Positions 46,082-56,400 of a stretch of DNA of 64,000 bases are shown here, one piece after another. Source of the stretch: Saprospiraceae bacterium (GTDB taxonomy: Bacteria; Bacteroidota; Bacteroidia; Chitinophagales; Saprospiraceae); the NCBI GenBank assembly GCA_016715405.1, contig JADKAE010000016.1, positions 103,588-167,587 of the forward strand. Direction: 5' to 3'. Numbering within the stretch: the first letter of the stretch is position 1; every line of letters starts with the position of its first letter. The position numbers were made by a program, and so were the translations under genes. Below the pieces are notes generated by a model. That model had not been told where the DNA came from. It saw only the letters and a list, made by a program, of their open reading frames with translations, and did no database searches.

Positions 46082-46997
46082 AGGTGTATCTTTTTTTGAC
46101 GTTCGATTGAATCAAAAATACAAAACAAACCCCAATTTTTACGCTAGTGTAGAGGAAAACGCGTTCGGCCATCACTACCGACTTGCCAAACTGCTCCAGG
46201 TCGATACCCATGGGCGCTTGCTTATCGAGGAAAAAATATACCAGGTTTTCGGTTGCCATGTTACCTGTGAGGTCGTCTTTAGCCATCGGGCAGCCGCCAT
46301 ATCCTTTTATGGCGCCGTCAAAACGCCGGCAACCATTGTGATGGGCGGTTTCTATCTTTTCACGCCAGGTGGTGGGCGTGGTGTGGAAATGCGCGCCTAT
46401 TTCCAGTTGCGGATAGGCCGGTATCAGGTTGCTAAAGAGATATGCGATACTTTCCGGACTTGCCACGCCGATCGTGTCGGATAACTGAAAAATGTGGATG
46501 CCCAGCTCTGCCAACTCGTCTACCCAGCGGTGCACGGTTTCTACATTCCAGGGGTCGCCGTAGGGGTTTCCGAAGCCCATAGAGATGTATATCACCAGGT
46601 TTTTGCCGTGCGCCATACACAAATCCTGAATTTCTTTGACCCGCTCAACCGATTCGGCAATGGTTGCGTTGGTATTGCGAAGCTGAAAGGTTTCTGAAAT
46701 AGAAAAGGGATATCCCAAATAGCTGATTTCTTCGAAAGCGCAGGCGTCTTCAGCGCCGCGGCGGTTGGCTACAATGGCGAGTAATTTGGTTTTTGTGCCG
46801 GTAAGGTCCAACGCGGCGAGTACGTCTGCTGTGTCGCGCATTTGAGGGATGGCCTTGGGCGATACGAAGCTACCAAAGGCGAGCGTGTCAAAGCCGATTT
46901 TCAACAACTGGTTAATGTAATCGGCTTTAACTTGCGTAGGGATGAATGTTTTTATGCCTTGCATGGCATCACGGGGGCATTCAATTATTTTTATCAT
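46050..46997 (-). CDS. mvaB: Hydroxymethylglutaryl-CoA lyase
   Basis: TIM barrel. CPRDAMQGI near the start, DTIGVASP, metal-binding HFHTT and the Cys-containing signature GYGGCPMAKDDLTGNMATEN. Splits HMG-CoA to acetoacetate and acetyl-CoA, the last step of leucine breakdown. The frame continues about 30 residues past the normal end (ERVF) into the start of the Mpo1-like gene (46050), probably because of an extra base in a C/T run near 46155; with it corrected, the protein would stop at about 46139. Body intact. Confidence 0.9.
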   Translation of the reverse strand: MIKIIECPRDAMQGIKTFIPTQVKADYINQLLKIGFDTLAFGSFVSPKAIPQMRDTADVLAALDLTGTKTKLLAIVANRRGAEDACAFEEISYLGYPFSISETFQLRNTNATIAESVERVKEIQDLCMAHGKNLVIYISMGFGNPYGDPWNVETVHRWVDELAELGIHIFQLSDTIGVASPESIAYLFSNLIPAYPQLEIGAHFHTTPTTWREKIETAHHNGCRRFDGAIKGYGGCPMAKDDLTGNMATENLVYFFLDKQAPMGIDLEQFGKSVVMAERVFLYTSVKIGVCFVFLIQSNVKKRYTYGQDDGMVSR

Positions 46998-47000
46998 TAT

Positions 47001-47008
47001 TATCTTTG
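47001..47008 (+). promoter_or_regulatory. Possible -7 promoter box
   Basis: TATCTTTG, oriented toward the small gene at 47170, with the GATTGCG array (47022-47103) in between. Confidence 0.35.
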
Positions 47009-47021
47009 GTTAGGCGTAATC

Positions 47022-47103
47022 GATTGCGGATTGCGGATTGCGGATTGCGGATTGCGGATTAATTCAAAAAAAATCCGAATTCCGAATTCCGAATTCCGCA
47101 ATT
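47022..47103. repeat. Mirrored GATTGCG / AATTCCG array
   Basis: Left arm four GATTGCG units, loop of As, right arm four CCGAATT units and GCAAT; complementary, about 80 bp, in the gap between HMG-CoA lyase and the small membrane protein. Confidence 0.85.
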
Positions 47104-47169
47104 GAACAAAAATAGGCACTTTTGCCTTTACGTGACAGCCAAAGCCTTAAAACGTCGGGAAAAGTATTT

Positions 47170-47399
47170 ATGATGAAAAAGAATAAAGGAATTTACGCCC
47201 TGATAGGCTTTTTACTGGCCGGTACGGGTTTGCTATCTATTGTGCTGAGCCTGGTGGGCGTGCAGCTTGCCTTTCTCAAATGGCAATCGATGTTACCCTC
47301 ACCCTTCGGCTTTTGCTCAAGGTAGTGATGATCGTGGTCGGTATGGTGATTATGTATCTGGCCCTTACCGACCCCGATCGGGAAGAATTTATGGAATAG
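47170..47399 (+). CDS. Small two-span membrane protein; one frameshift
   Basis: About 76 residues. Start MMKKNKGIYALIGFLLAGTG, first membrane segment LLSIVLSLVGVQLAFLKW. The visible frame stops at 47325, but restoring one G (TGG to TGGG, near 47283) gives AIDVTLTLRLLLKVVMIVVG MVMMYLALTDPDREEFME and a stop at 47399. The second hydrophobic segment is strong, so I prefer the corrected gene. Family unknown. Confidence 0.6.
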
Positions 47400-47405
47400 C
47401 CCGCT

Positions 47406-50183
47406 TTACCTGTTGAATATGACCATTTTGCGCGTCGACTTGTATCCTGCCGTTTCCAGGGTATACAGCAATACGCCCGTTGCCGGCAGGTTTTCCTGGC
47501 GCAATTGCAGACTGTGATACCCCGCCTCGTAATTATCCTCTACCCGCGATATGACTTGTCCCGCCGGCGTTTGAACGATGATGGCAGCCTTTGCCGAAGT
47601 GGGCAAATAAAACGAGATGGTAGTTTCATTTTGAGCGGGGTTGGGACTGTTTTGGAACAATTGCGGCCTGGCCGCCTCTAGTATAAAGTCGAGCCCTAAT
47701 GACTGCGATTGTCCGTTATTAGTTACGATTTCAGCTATTATTTCCGATTCATCCAGGGAAATCCAATCGCTTAAATAGCCGCTTTCGTAGGCCGTAAATG
47801 ACAATTCCAGCAAATTGCCGGGTATTCCTGTCTGTTGCCTGGTATTCGACCAACTTACCGAAAGCTTGTTCTCCTTTAACTGCGCCGTATGCAATTCGCG
47901 GGCGCCGTCAGCCGGTGCATCGTTCAGGAATAGCGCATCTGAGTTCCATTGCAAAGCAAATTGCCCCCCCTGCACCTCTTCCAACCCTTCAGGCAGTTTG
48001 ACTACCAGGGTATAGGGCCGCCCTTTTGTACACCACGTATCACCAGCAAGGAGCCGGTATACCGTTGTAGCCACCGACCGGTCTTCTATATCCTGCTGTA
48101 GCAAATTCGCCGGCTCAGGGACAATACTGCAGTTGATATCTCCAATTTTTATAGCAATAAATTGCAAACTGTCGGCCGTAGCTACAAGGGAATCAAGTAC
48201 AATGGATTCTGGGAATGGCGCACTCCAGGGATTAGCCGGGTCGGGAAAAACGTAATTTCCATCCACAAACCGCCAGCTCGAATTACCGGCTATTACCGTA
48301 TCAATGTGCAACACCAGGGCAAGCAGCAGGTTTTGGTCTGTTTCGTCAATAATACCCGAATTGTCGAGATCGGCGGCTATCAATGCATAGGGCGATTCGA
48401 TGGTGTCGATGCCCATGATGTGTTTTTTCAACATGATCAGGTCTGCGGTAGAAATACCGTTTAGGTCATCGCCGTCTTTGAAGGGGGTGACGAGGTAATC
48501 CTGACCTTCCGGCAACAGCTGAAAATCAAATTCCCCTGCTGCTCCGGTCCAGGTCGTATCGAGCATACCACCGCTAAGTTGTACTTCTACATCGGCTACA
48601 GCGCTGTCGACAGGCGTGTAAATAATCCCGGAGGTAACTATGGGCGGAGCATTGCCACATATTTCCTCCCAATTTTTCAGCAATACATAAGTAACGCAAT
48701 GGGCATAATTAGGGCCGCCCAGCGAACCGTCGGGTTGTATGGCGTAAGGGTTGTTGGCGCTGTCCCAAGTATATATTTCGATCGATACCGAATCGCCGTC
48801 GGCACAGGTGAGCTGTATTCCGCTATGGGTGGGATCGGGCGTGTCGCCGGCTTTGTTGATCGAATATTTGAGCGGCGGCGAGCAATCCGAGCTGAAACTG
48901 CTGATAAAATCAATCGCCCACAACTCGATCATACCCTCTTGCGCTACCCCGGTGGGCATCAGGTGGGTGGATATGCCGTGAATACATATGGGTGTGGGCG
49001 CTTTGCAGTCTACTACGGTAAAAGGGATTTGCACGGATTCGACATTGCCGCAGCCGTCTTTTACATGCAATTCAAACGTGTGTTGTCCGATGGGAAAGGA
49101 GCCGTTGATAGTATAATTGGGATAAACGCCTGTGATAAAATCCGCGGCACGGTTGTTCGCAGGTATTAACGGCACGGGCTGATTAAACGCAAATAAAAAT
49201 AGTTTGATCTCTATTTCATCACTACAGGTTTCGTTGATCGCAAAGGGTATTTGCACCGGCCCCGGGCATCCCGCCTGTACGTTGCTGCTATAACTGCAGA
49301 ACGGTTGTGGTGCAGTAAAGGAGATTTGAGGTTTTACATCGTCATACACTTTAATATGCTGGGTATATTGCCAATAGCCCCTGTTGGCATAATACTGCGA
49401 ACCAGGGGTTTGCCAAAAGTTGCGCCAATAGCCCGGCACGCCGGTATGCCCGCAATAGGTTTGTATTTCTCCGATCGAAGGGTTGGCGTCGTTGGTGTTG
49501 TTATTGCGATCTATAAATACCTGTCCGGTGGGCTTCCTGATTACCCAAACCGCTTCATCGCCGGGCACGTTGTCGCAGTCTTCATCGCGGCCTACGATAT
49601 AAGGCCCGGAATACCCGTCGTATTCGCACCAGTTGACCACCCGGTAAGTGCGCATTATTTTGTAGCAGGCATCTCCCGATACCTGAAAAGTGAGATCGTT
49701 TACGCTTACTGCCAGCAAATCACAGGCCAGTTCATTGGTCAGGATGTTTTCAGCCTGTGGCAATTGGCAATACGCACTCGCATCCGGTGGGAATCTTATT
49801 TCATAATGGTGTGCTTCAGTGATCGTAATTAATTGCTGGCAAGTATAAGTACCCCCGTTCCAGCCGCCTCCATAAGCCTGAAAGCGCCGGGTAATGGTGC
49901 CGACTTCACAATTATTGAGGTTGACCAGCGGCGGGAGTTCCGTCCAATAATAATAAGGACAGCCGCCTTGCGATTGTGGCGATCCGAATAGTTGCGCCAA
50001 CTGCCATATATTATCCGGATCAAAGCCGTAGGGCAGTTGATTACACGCGATGGTCATATCGTGCGGAATGCTGCAACAGGGATCATCCATTCCCCATATT
50101 TTTTCTGCGCTAATGTTTCCACACAAGAGTAGTAGCAAAGCGACATGTGCCGCGATTATGCCTGGCTTGTACATAGTCGACAT
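47406..50183 (-). CDS. T9SS-secreted modular protein, paralogue of the 2672-aa protein's C-terminal third
   Basis: 925 residues. Signal peptide MYKPGIIAAHVALLLLLCGN ISA, then Cys-rich HYR-like domains, a dockerin-like EF-hand region (LNGISTADLIMLKKHIMGID) with DLDNSGIIDETDQ, then the type A T9SS domain (LFQNSPNPAQNETTISFYLP ... LETAGYKSTRKMVIFNR). Nearly every block pairs with the same block of the neighbour at 50431-58449 (CEVGTITRRF / CGYGTIIRRW; GRDEDCDNVPGDE / GRDEDCDNNPGDE), so a partial duplication. Secreted or surface-bound. Intact frame. Confidence 0.88.
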   Translation of the reverse strand: MSTMYKPGIIAAHVALLLLLCGNISAEKIWGMDDPCCSIPHDMTIACNQLPYGFDPDNIWQLAQLFGSPQSQGGCPYYYWTELPPLVNLNNCEVGTITRRFQAYGGGWNGGTYTCQQLITITEAHHYEIRFPPDASAYCQLPQAENILTNELACDLLAVSVNDLTFQVSGDACYKIMRTYRVVNWCEYDGYSGPYIVGRDEDCDNVPGDEAVWVIRKPTGQVFIDRNNNTNDANPSIGEIQTYCGHTGVPGYWRNFWQTPGSQYYANRGYWQYTQHIKVYDDVKPQISFTAPQPFCSYSSNVQAGCPGPVQIPFAINETCSDEIEIKLFLFAFNQPVPLIPANNRAADFITGVYPNYTINGSFPIGQHTFELHVKDGCGNVESVQIPFTVVDCKAPTPICIHGISTHLMPTGVAQEGMIELWAIDFISSFSSDCSPPLKYSINKAGDTPDPTHSGIQLTCADGDSVSIEIYTWDSANNPYAIQPDGSLGGPNYAHCVTYVLLKNWEEICGNAPPIVTSGIIYTPVDSAVADVEVQLSGGMLDTTWTGAAGEFDFQLLPEGQDYLVTPFKDGDDLNGISTADLIMLKKHIMGIDTIESPYALIAADLDNSGIIDETDQNLLLALVLHIDTVIAGNSSWRFVDGNYVFPDPANPWSAPFPESIVLDSLVATADSLQFIAIKIGDINCSIVPEPANLLQQDIEDRSVATTVYRLLAGDTWCTKGRPYTLVVKLPEGLEEVQGGQFALQWNSDALFLNDAPADGARELHTAQLKENKLSVSWSNTRQQTGIPGNLLELSFTAYESGYLSDWISLDESEIIAEIVTNNGQSQSLGLDFILEAARPQLFQNSPNPAQNETTISFYLPTSAKAAIIVQTPAGQVISRVEDNYEAGYHSLQLRQENLPATGVLLYTLETAGYKSTRKMVIFNR

Positions 50184-50235
50184 GGTAAGCTCGGTTTTGA
50201 CTATTGTACGTATTTTCTAAGAAATGGTTTCAAAA

Positions 50236-50302
50236 GTGAACAGTGAACAGTGAACTGTGAACTGCTCTTTGATCTGTTCACAGTTCACAGTTCACTGTTC
50301 AC
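50236..50302. repeat. Inverted GTGAACA array
   Basis: Left AGTGAACAGTGAACAGTGAA, loop with CTCTTTGATC, right GTTCACAGTTCACAGTTCAC; same family as 42955-43029. Confidence 0.85.
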
Positions 50303-50304
50303 AA

Positions 50305-50348
50305 AACGGAAGAAGCCCCTCCACCGGGGGCGGAGAGGCTTCTTCAAT
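50305..50348 (-). terminator. Rho-independent terminator of the giant T9SS gene
   Basis: Stem GAAGAAGCCCCTCC / GGAGAGGCTTCTTC (50309-50345), loop of G/C, followed on the minus strand by CGTTTTG. It lies about 85 bases past the stop of the gene at 50431, between two repeat arrays. Confidence 0.65.
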
Positions 50349-50356
50349 CTTTTGGG

Positions 50357-50424
50357 TGCGAACTGCGAACTGTTAGCTGTGAACTTCTCTTTGGTCGGTT
50401 CACTGTTCACCGTTCACTGTTCAC
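50357..50424. repeat. Inverted GTGAACA array, second copy
   Basis: CGAACTGCGAACTGTTAGC, loop TCTCTTTGGTCGG, right GTTCACTGTTCACCGTTCAC; ends seven bases before the stop of the giant gene. Confidence 0.8.
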
Positions 50425-50430
50425 CCAGTA

Positions 50431-53400
50431 CTATTCGATGATAACCATCTTCTTAGTAGCTGTGAAGTCTGCAGTTGATACCGTGTACGACAATACACCT
50501 ACTGCGCTCAGCTCTTCGCTGCGTACAGTGAACATATTGTAGCCTTTGTTGGCTTGCGTACGGATCATCTTCAGCACTTTGCCCGTTACGTCGCTGATCG
50601 TCAACACTGCCTCAGCATCTTCCGGCTGGTTCCAGCTGATCATCGTCTCGCCCTTGAAGGGGTTCGGCGTGTTCTGATACAGCTCGAAGCCTGCGGCGCT
50701 TACTACGCCTGTGCTGAAGTTAATGCCTACGTTGAGCAGGTCGCCGGCTTGGTTGTAAGCTTCTGCTACCGTGTAGCGGCTGCTTACGCTCAGTACGTTG
50801 CTCAGTTGAGCATCCGTCTTAGCGCGCAATACCAGGCTAAACAGTACTTCAGAAGTAGCCTCGCCGTTCCAGCTCGTCGTGATCATGCCTTCGCCTACGA
50901 AACGCAGTCCGAAGTTTTCTGCCGTAGCTACACCGTATACTACGTCTACCAGTTCTACTGCTGACGTCAACGTCAACGTAGCCTGATAGCCCTGTACTTT
51001 GGCAAGATCTGCAGCAGTGAACGCTACCGTATACTCGTTGCCTGCCGTCATCTCTACGTCCGCTACCTGGAAGGCAAACAAGCCCTGCATGTCGCGTTCT
51101 TCGATGCTCGTCAGGTTAGCCGTAGCCGATGCGTTGACGTCGCCTATCTTCACACCCACGAAGTCAGCTACCGTCGTACCTGCAGGCAGGTCGTTCAGGT
51201 TCGCTACTTCAGGGAATTGCTCAAACCACGGGTTGGTCGGTACCGGGAACGAGTAGTTCGCCGGAATGAAACGCCAGCTCGTGTTGTTCGCAAAGTCCGT
51301 ATCTACGCTCAGGATCAGGCGGCGAAGCGCGATCAGGTCTTGCGTAGTGATCGTCTTAGAGTTGTTTACGTCGGCTGCTACCATCTTGTACGGGCTGTTC
51401 AGCGGCTGTACACCAAGGATGTGCTTGCTGATCAATACCAGGTCGAACGTCGATACGCCGTTGAGCGGCAGTACGTCCAACTGCGGTGTTACCGTATAGT
51501 CGTAGCCAGTCTGCAGGTTAGCAAACGAGAACGCACCGTTCGAACCAGTCGACTGGTTCATCGAGGCTTGTCCGCTCAGGCTTACCTGTACACCTTCTAC
51601 CGTTTCGTCATCTTCCGTAGCTATTACGCCCTGGATGATGCCTGCGCCAGGTACCACGTCCGGACATACGTTGAACATGTTGTCCTGTACCAGTACATAC
51701 GTCTCACAGAAGTCGTAGTTCGGACCACCTACCGTGCCATCAGGCTGTACTGCGTAGGGGTTGTATGCGCTATCCCATGCGTAGATGCGTACTACCGTCG
51801 TACCCGGGTCAGAGCAAGTCAGGATCAAGCCTGTCTGCGACTGGTTCGGGATGTCCGTACCGTCAAGTACTTCGTCCGTGATGTGGATCGAGTACTTCAC
51901 CGGAGGCGTGCAATCGTCTACATCGCTGGCGATGAAGTCGCTTGCCCAGATAGCCATCGCGCCTGTGTCGATCGTGCCGTCACCGTCTACGTCTGCAGCC
52001 GGGATAACAGGCATCAATTCGATCGCCAGACCGTTGATACAGATAGGCGTCGGTGCTTTGCAGTCTACTACTTCAAACGGAATTTCGATAGCTTCTACGT
52101 TACCGCAACCGTCCTTAGCGTGTACTTCGAAAATGTGTGCGCCCAGCGGGAACGTGCCCGTGATCGTGTAGTTCGGATACGTGCCGCTCAGTGCGCTGGC
52201 AGTGATTTCACCGTCCAGTACGCCATCGCTGAAGGCATCCAGGAATACGTGGATCGTTACGTCGTCCGGCGTGCAGTTCTCATCTACCGTGAAGGTGATG
52301 ACTACCTCGGCAGGACAGCCGTTGGCGATATCGCTAGAGTACGAGCAGAACGGCTCATAAGGATCTACTTCAATCACCGGTTGGATGTTGTCGTATACCT
52401 TGATGATCTGCGTATACTGCCAGTAACCGCGTGAGTTGATGTCACGGATGTTGTCGGCCGGTGCGCATGAGGCTACACCTGCTGCTTGCGTAGCGCCCGT
52501 GATCGGGTCTTTCGTTGCCTGGCAGTCAATGTCAGAGTTGATCCAGTGACCGGCAGGGTTCGTCAAACCATCACATGACGGCGACTTCGTGAAGGGGAAC
52601 GGATTGTTGTTCGCCTCGTTGTTGTCGCGGTCGTAGTACGTGCGCTTCGGTGAGCCACCTGTGGCCTGGCGTACCAATACCCAGATGTTCTCGTCGCCAG
52701 GGTTGTTGTCGCAATCTTCATCGCGGCCTACTACCACTGCCGGAGCTTGTCCGTTGTATTCGCACCAGTTGATCACGCGGTACGTACGGAAAATCTTGTA
52801 GCACTCGTCGCCGGATGCTGAGAAGAAATCGTCGTATACGCTTACGGCCAACAGGTCGCAACCCAATTCATAGGTCTCGATCGTGTCCGGGTTCGGATCG
52901 CCGCATACTGCAGCTGCATCTTTCGGGAACTTGATCTCGTAGTTGTGTACTTCCAATACCGTGATGATCTGCTGGCAAGTGTTGCTCGATACGTTGCCCC
53001 ACTGGTCAGTTACGCTCCAGCGGCGGATGATCGTGCCATAACCGCAGTCGTGCAGGTTCGAGATCGGAGCAAGCTCCTTCACGCTCCAGCCCGGGCAGTT
53101 GTCATAACCAATCGCATCGTCAAACAGGTCTTGCAACTGAGCCGTATCGGCTATCGTTACCTGGTTCGGGAAGTTGTAGGGCAGGTCGTCGCAGTCAACA
53201 GTTACGTTGTGCGGCGCCGTACATACCGGCTTGAGTTTGTCTTCTACCAGTACGTCCAACCAGCAGATGTTGCTGTTGTCGTCCAGGTCGATGTCAGGCT
53301 GGCCGTCGCCGTTGTTGTCCGGGTTGCCGTGCCATGCACCAAACAAACCATCTTTGTCAGCGTCATCCCATACCTGCAGGCGGATCGTCACTACGTCGTG

Positions 53401-56400
53401 TACGTCGCAGCAGTTGAATTCTACTTTGTCATCCCACGGCGTGTCGTATGGCGGAATTGCGTTGCAATCTGCATCTTCTTCTACCAAACGGCTTACTTCG
53501 ATGCGGATGTCGCCGCAGTTATCCCATGAGCCTTCGTCGATGTCTGATGCCAGTACCTGGGCATAGCCCTGACCGCCAATCGATATGTGAAGATCGTCGT
53601 CGCATACTGCGATCGGTTCTACAAGGTCTTTAACCGTAAACGGACATTCTACCGTCGTAGTGTTGTCGCAGTCGTCTATAGCCGTGTAACGTACCCGGTG
53701 GTTGCCCGGAGGTATGTTCGAGGCTACAGGAAGCGTAGAGTTAGGACCATATGGGCCCGGGAAGTTCGATACGATTACCGTCTGGATCGTCGTGCCTACT
53801 TGCTGGCCGTATTGGTTCAGTACAGGTACTACCAGATCTGTTACGATCTGGGCTGACCATGTCCAGTCTGAGCAGTTGTCAGAAATGATCGGCGCAGGTA
53901 CCTGGAAGGTAGCCGTGCAGTCGTATGGACCAGTAGAGATTACATCAGGCTGACCATCCCAGTCGTTGTCCGGGAAGTTGCACGTGATCTCTGGGCCGCT
54001 GAAGTCGCCTACTTTGATGAGCTGGTTCCAGATGCGGCTGCCTGAAGGTGCGCACCAGTTGAAGATCGTCCATTCGCGACGGAATTTGTAACCGCTTTCG
54101 CAGTTCACCGCACGCGGATAGTCAAAGTAAGAAGCTGCCAGGTTGCAGTACGAATCGTTCAGATCGTGGAAGCCAAACGCAGTTTCTACGTATGGGTAGC
54201 CCGTGATCGACGGGTGCGGGTTGCCGTTGGCATCTACCGGGAATTGCTCGTCGCACTCCAGGAATTGCGTGAACGGAGGATACGCGATGTCCGTGTTAAC
54301 CGCTTTGCGTACCGTGATGACCTGCTGGCAGCTTGCCGTGTTCGGCAAACCAGCGCATGCCGTGTTGTTAGGCGCGTTGTAGTCGCCATCTTGCTTGTCT
54401 TTCGCTGAGAATGTACGTACCAACGTCATATTGCCGCAGTCGCCTGCCGTCGTCATAACGTCCGTTACGCATACTTCAATGAAGCCACAGTTGTCCGTTA
54501 CATCAGCATTTACTGCTGCTGCATTCGGGAAACCCGTCAAGCCAAGGCGTGCCAACAACTGCTGCAAACGCTGCTGCTGCTGGAAGTTCGTCGGGAAAAT
54601 TACGTTCCCGTCGCGGTCCGTCTTGTAGCAACGTGGTATGTTTGCTGCAAGCGTATTTATCGTTACCTGATCGATGTCGTCGCAGATCAGCGTACGGTTT
54701 ACCGTAGCCTGCTGTACAGGTACGTTCAACAACTGACCGTTGCCGTCGCTTACTACCGTCCAGGTGTAGTTGCCTACGCCCGGGCCGATGCCAAGCTGAG
54801 GTGCTCCAGCCAAGGGCACTGTCGATGATGTCCACAGTATGTACGTCTGACCCGGTACCAATGGCAAGCTCACCCGCATCTCCGGGCTGAAGCTCGTTAC
54901 TGCCAATCCACCACCCGGAGCCAGGATGATCGACGTGTTCGTCGGGTTGTAGGCCTGGTCGTTCTGTGCGATAATGTTTTCGCACGGTGACGTCGGGTCA
55001 AACGTGTTGCCCGTGTACAATGCTGCGATACCGTTGCCCGTGCCGGCCAAGCCGCCTGGCAGGTTCGATGCAAACAAGAACGTGTAGATGTCGGCTTCCG
55101 TTACCTGGAACGTGTATACGTCGTAGTAACGTGCGCCAGGAAGTGAGTTCGGGTTCTGGCCGGGGCCCGCTGTGAATTCCAGCAAGCAGCCATACAGCGT
55201 ATAGTCAAAACTCAAATCACCAGCACCCAGTGAGCCCTGGATCAATTGGATATCCTGCGTTACTGCTGCCTGGTTCGTGTTGTCCGGGCAATCAATTACA
55301 GGTTTCGTCTTGTCTTCTACGTGTACATAACCCCAGCACGTCGTGAAGTTAGCGTTAGCAGAAAGGCCAGGCGCTGAGAAGTTGGTGATCGTAACTGTGG
55401 AAGAACCAAAGACACAGTCAGCTGCTCTTGCAATGAAGAGAATTACGTCGCCTGCGTTTGCATTGAAGTTAATCACACCGCTAGTAACACCACCTGCAGT
55501 CTGGTTAAGTAAGGTAGTAACGTTACCACCTACGCTTATTTGAACGATAAACACTTCGAAACCAGGATCGGGGTTGTTATACGACCAGTTGAAAGAAACC
55601 GGGCCGGAAGCTGCAATAGCTCTGGAGGCAGAAACTTGCTCGTTCTGACATGCTGCGCCGTTGGGGCTAACCAATGTCAAAGTAGTAGCAGTGAAGTTTA
55701 CAGAGCCGCCAAATTGAGCAGCAGGAAGGCTTACCGTCCAGTTGCCCGGCGCATAATAATCTGTAAAACCTTGAGTCTGCGTAGCAGCAGGCGGAAGCGT
55801 AACCTCATAGAGGAAGTCGCCGCAGCCGTCAGCGATACCGCCGTTGGCGAGGTTGCCGTCTACTACTTGTACATTGAAATCAGCAGGATCGAGACAGCCG
55901 AAGTTGCCCTGGAGCACCATTTCAGGCGTAATCAGAGCCTGGCAGTCGGCGTTCAGCGTTACGTTGAGGTTGTCGGCGCAGCCCAGGTTGGTCTGAGGCT
56001 GAGCAGCACACTGATTGACTATGATACGGAAGTCTTCCTGGCGTACGTTGCCGAAGATGTCAGTTGCAGTCAATACGATATTATGCGTGCCAACTTGAGC
56101 GGCTAATTGTACGCGTACACCACCTGCGCTGGTAAGCGTAGTAAAGCCGCCTACACCCGGAGGTAAAGTTACCGTGAAGCTGGCCACACCGCAGTTGTCC
56201 GTAGCCGTAGCTTCGAAAACTACAATACCTGTGCTTGGGCCACAGCAATCGAGGTTAACGATGATATCCTGAGCCGGATATACGATGATCGGCGCCCAGT
56301 TGTCGGGCTGTGCGTTCACCGTAACCAATGCATCTACCAAACGTTGTGCACCCTGGGCATCCGTGTAACGAGCTACCAGCAGGTCGCCGTCGTTAGCTGC

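Noticed and set aside
51217..52434. Long open frame (405 codons) on the plus strand inside the giant T9SS gene
   Set aside because: Arg/Val/Tyr-rich, no domain sense; arises because the minus-strand gene avoids codons that would be stops on the other strand.
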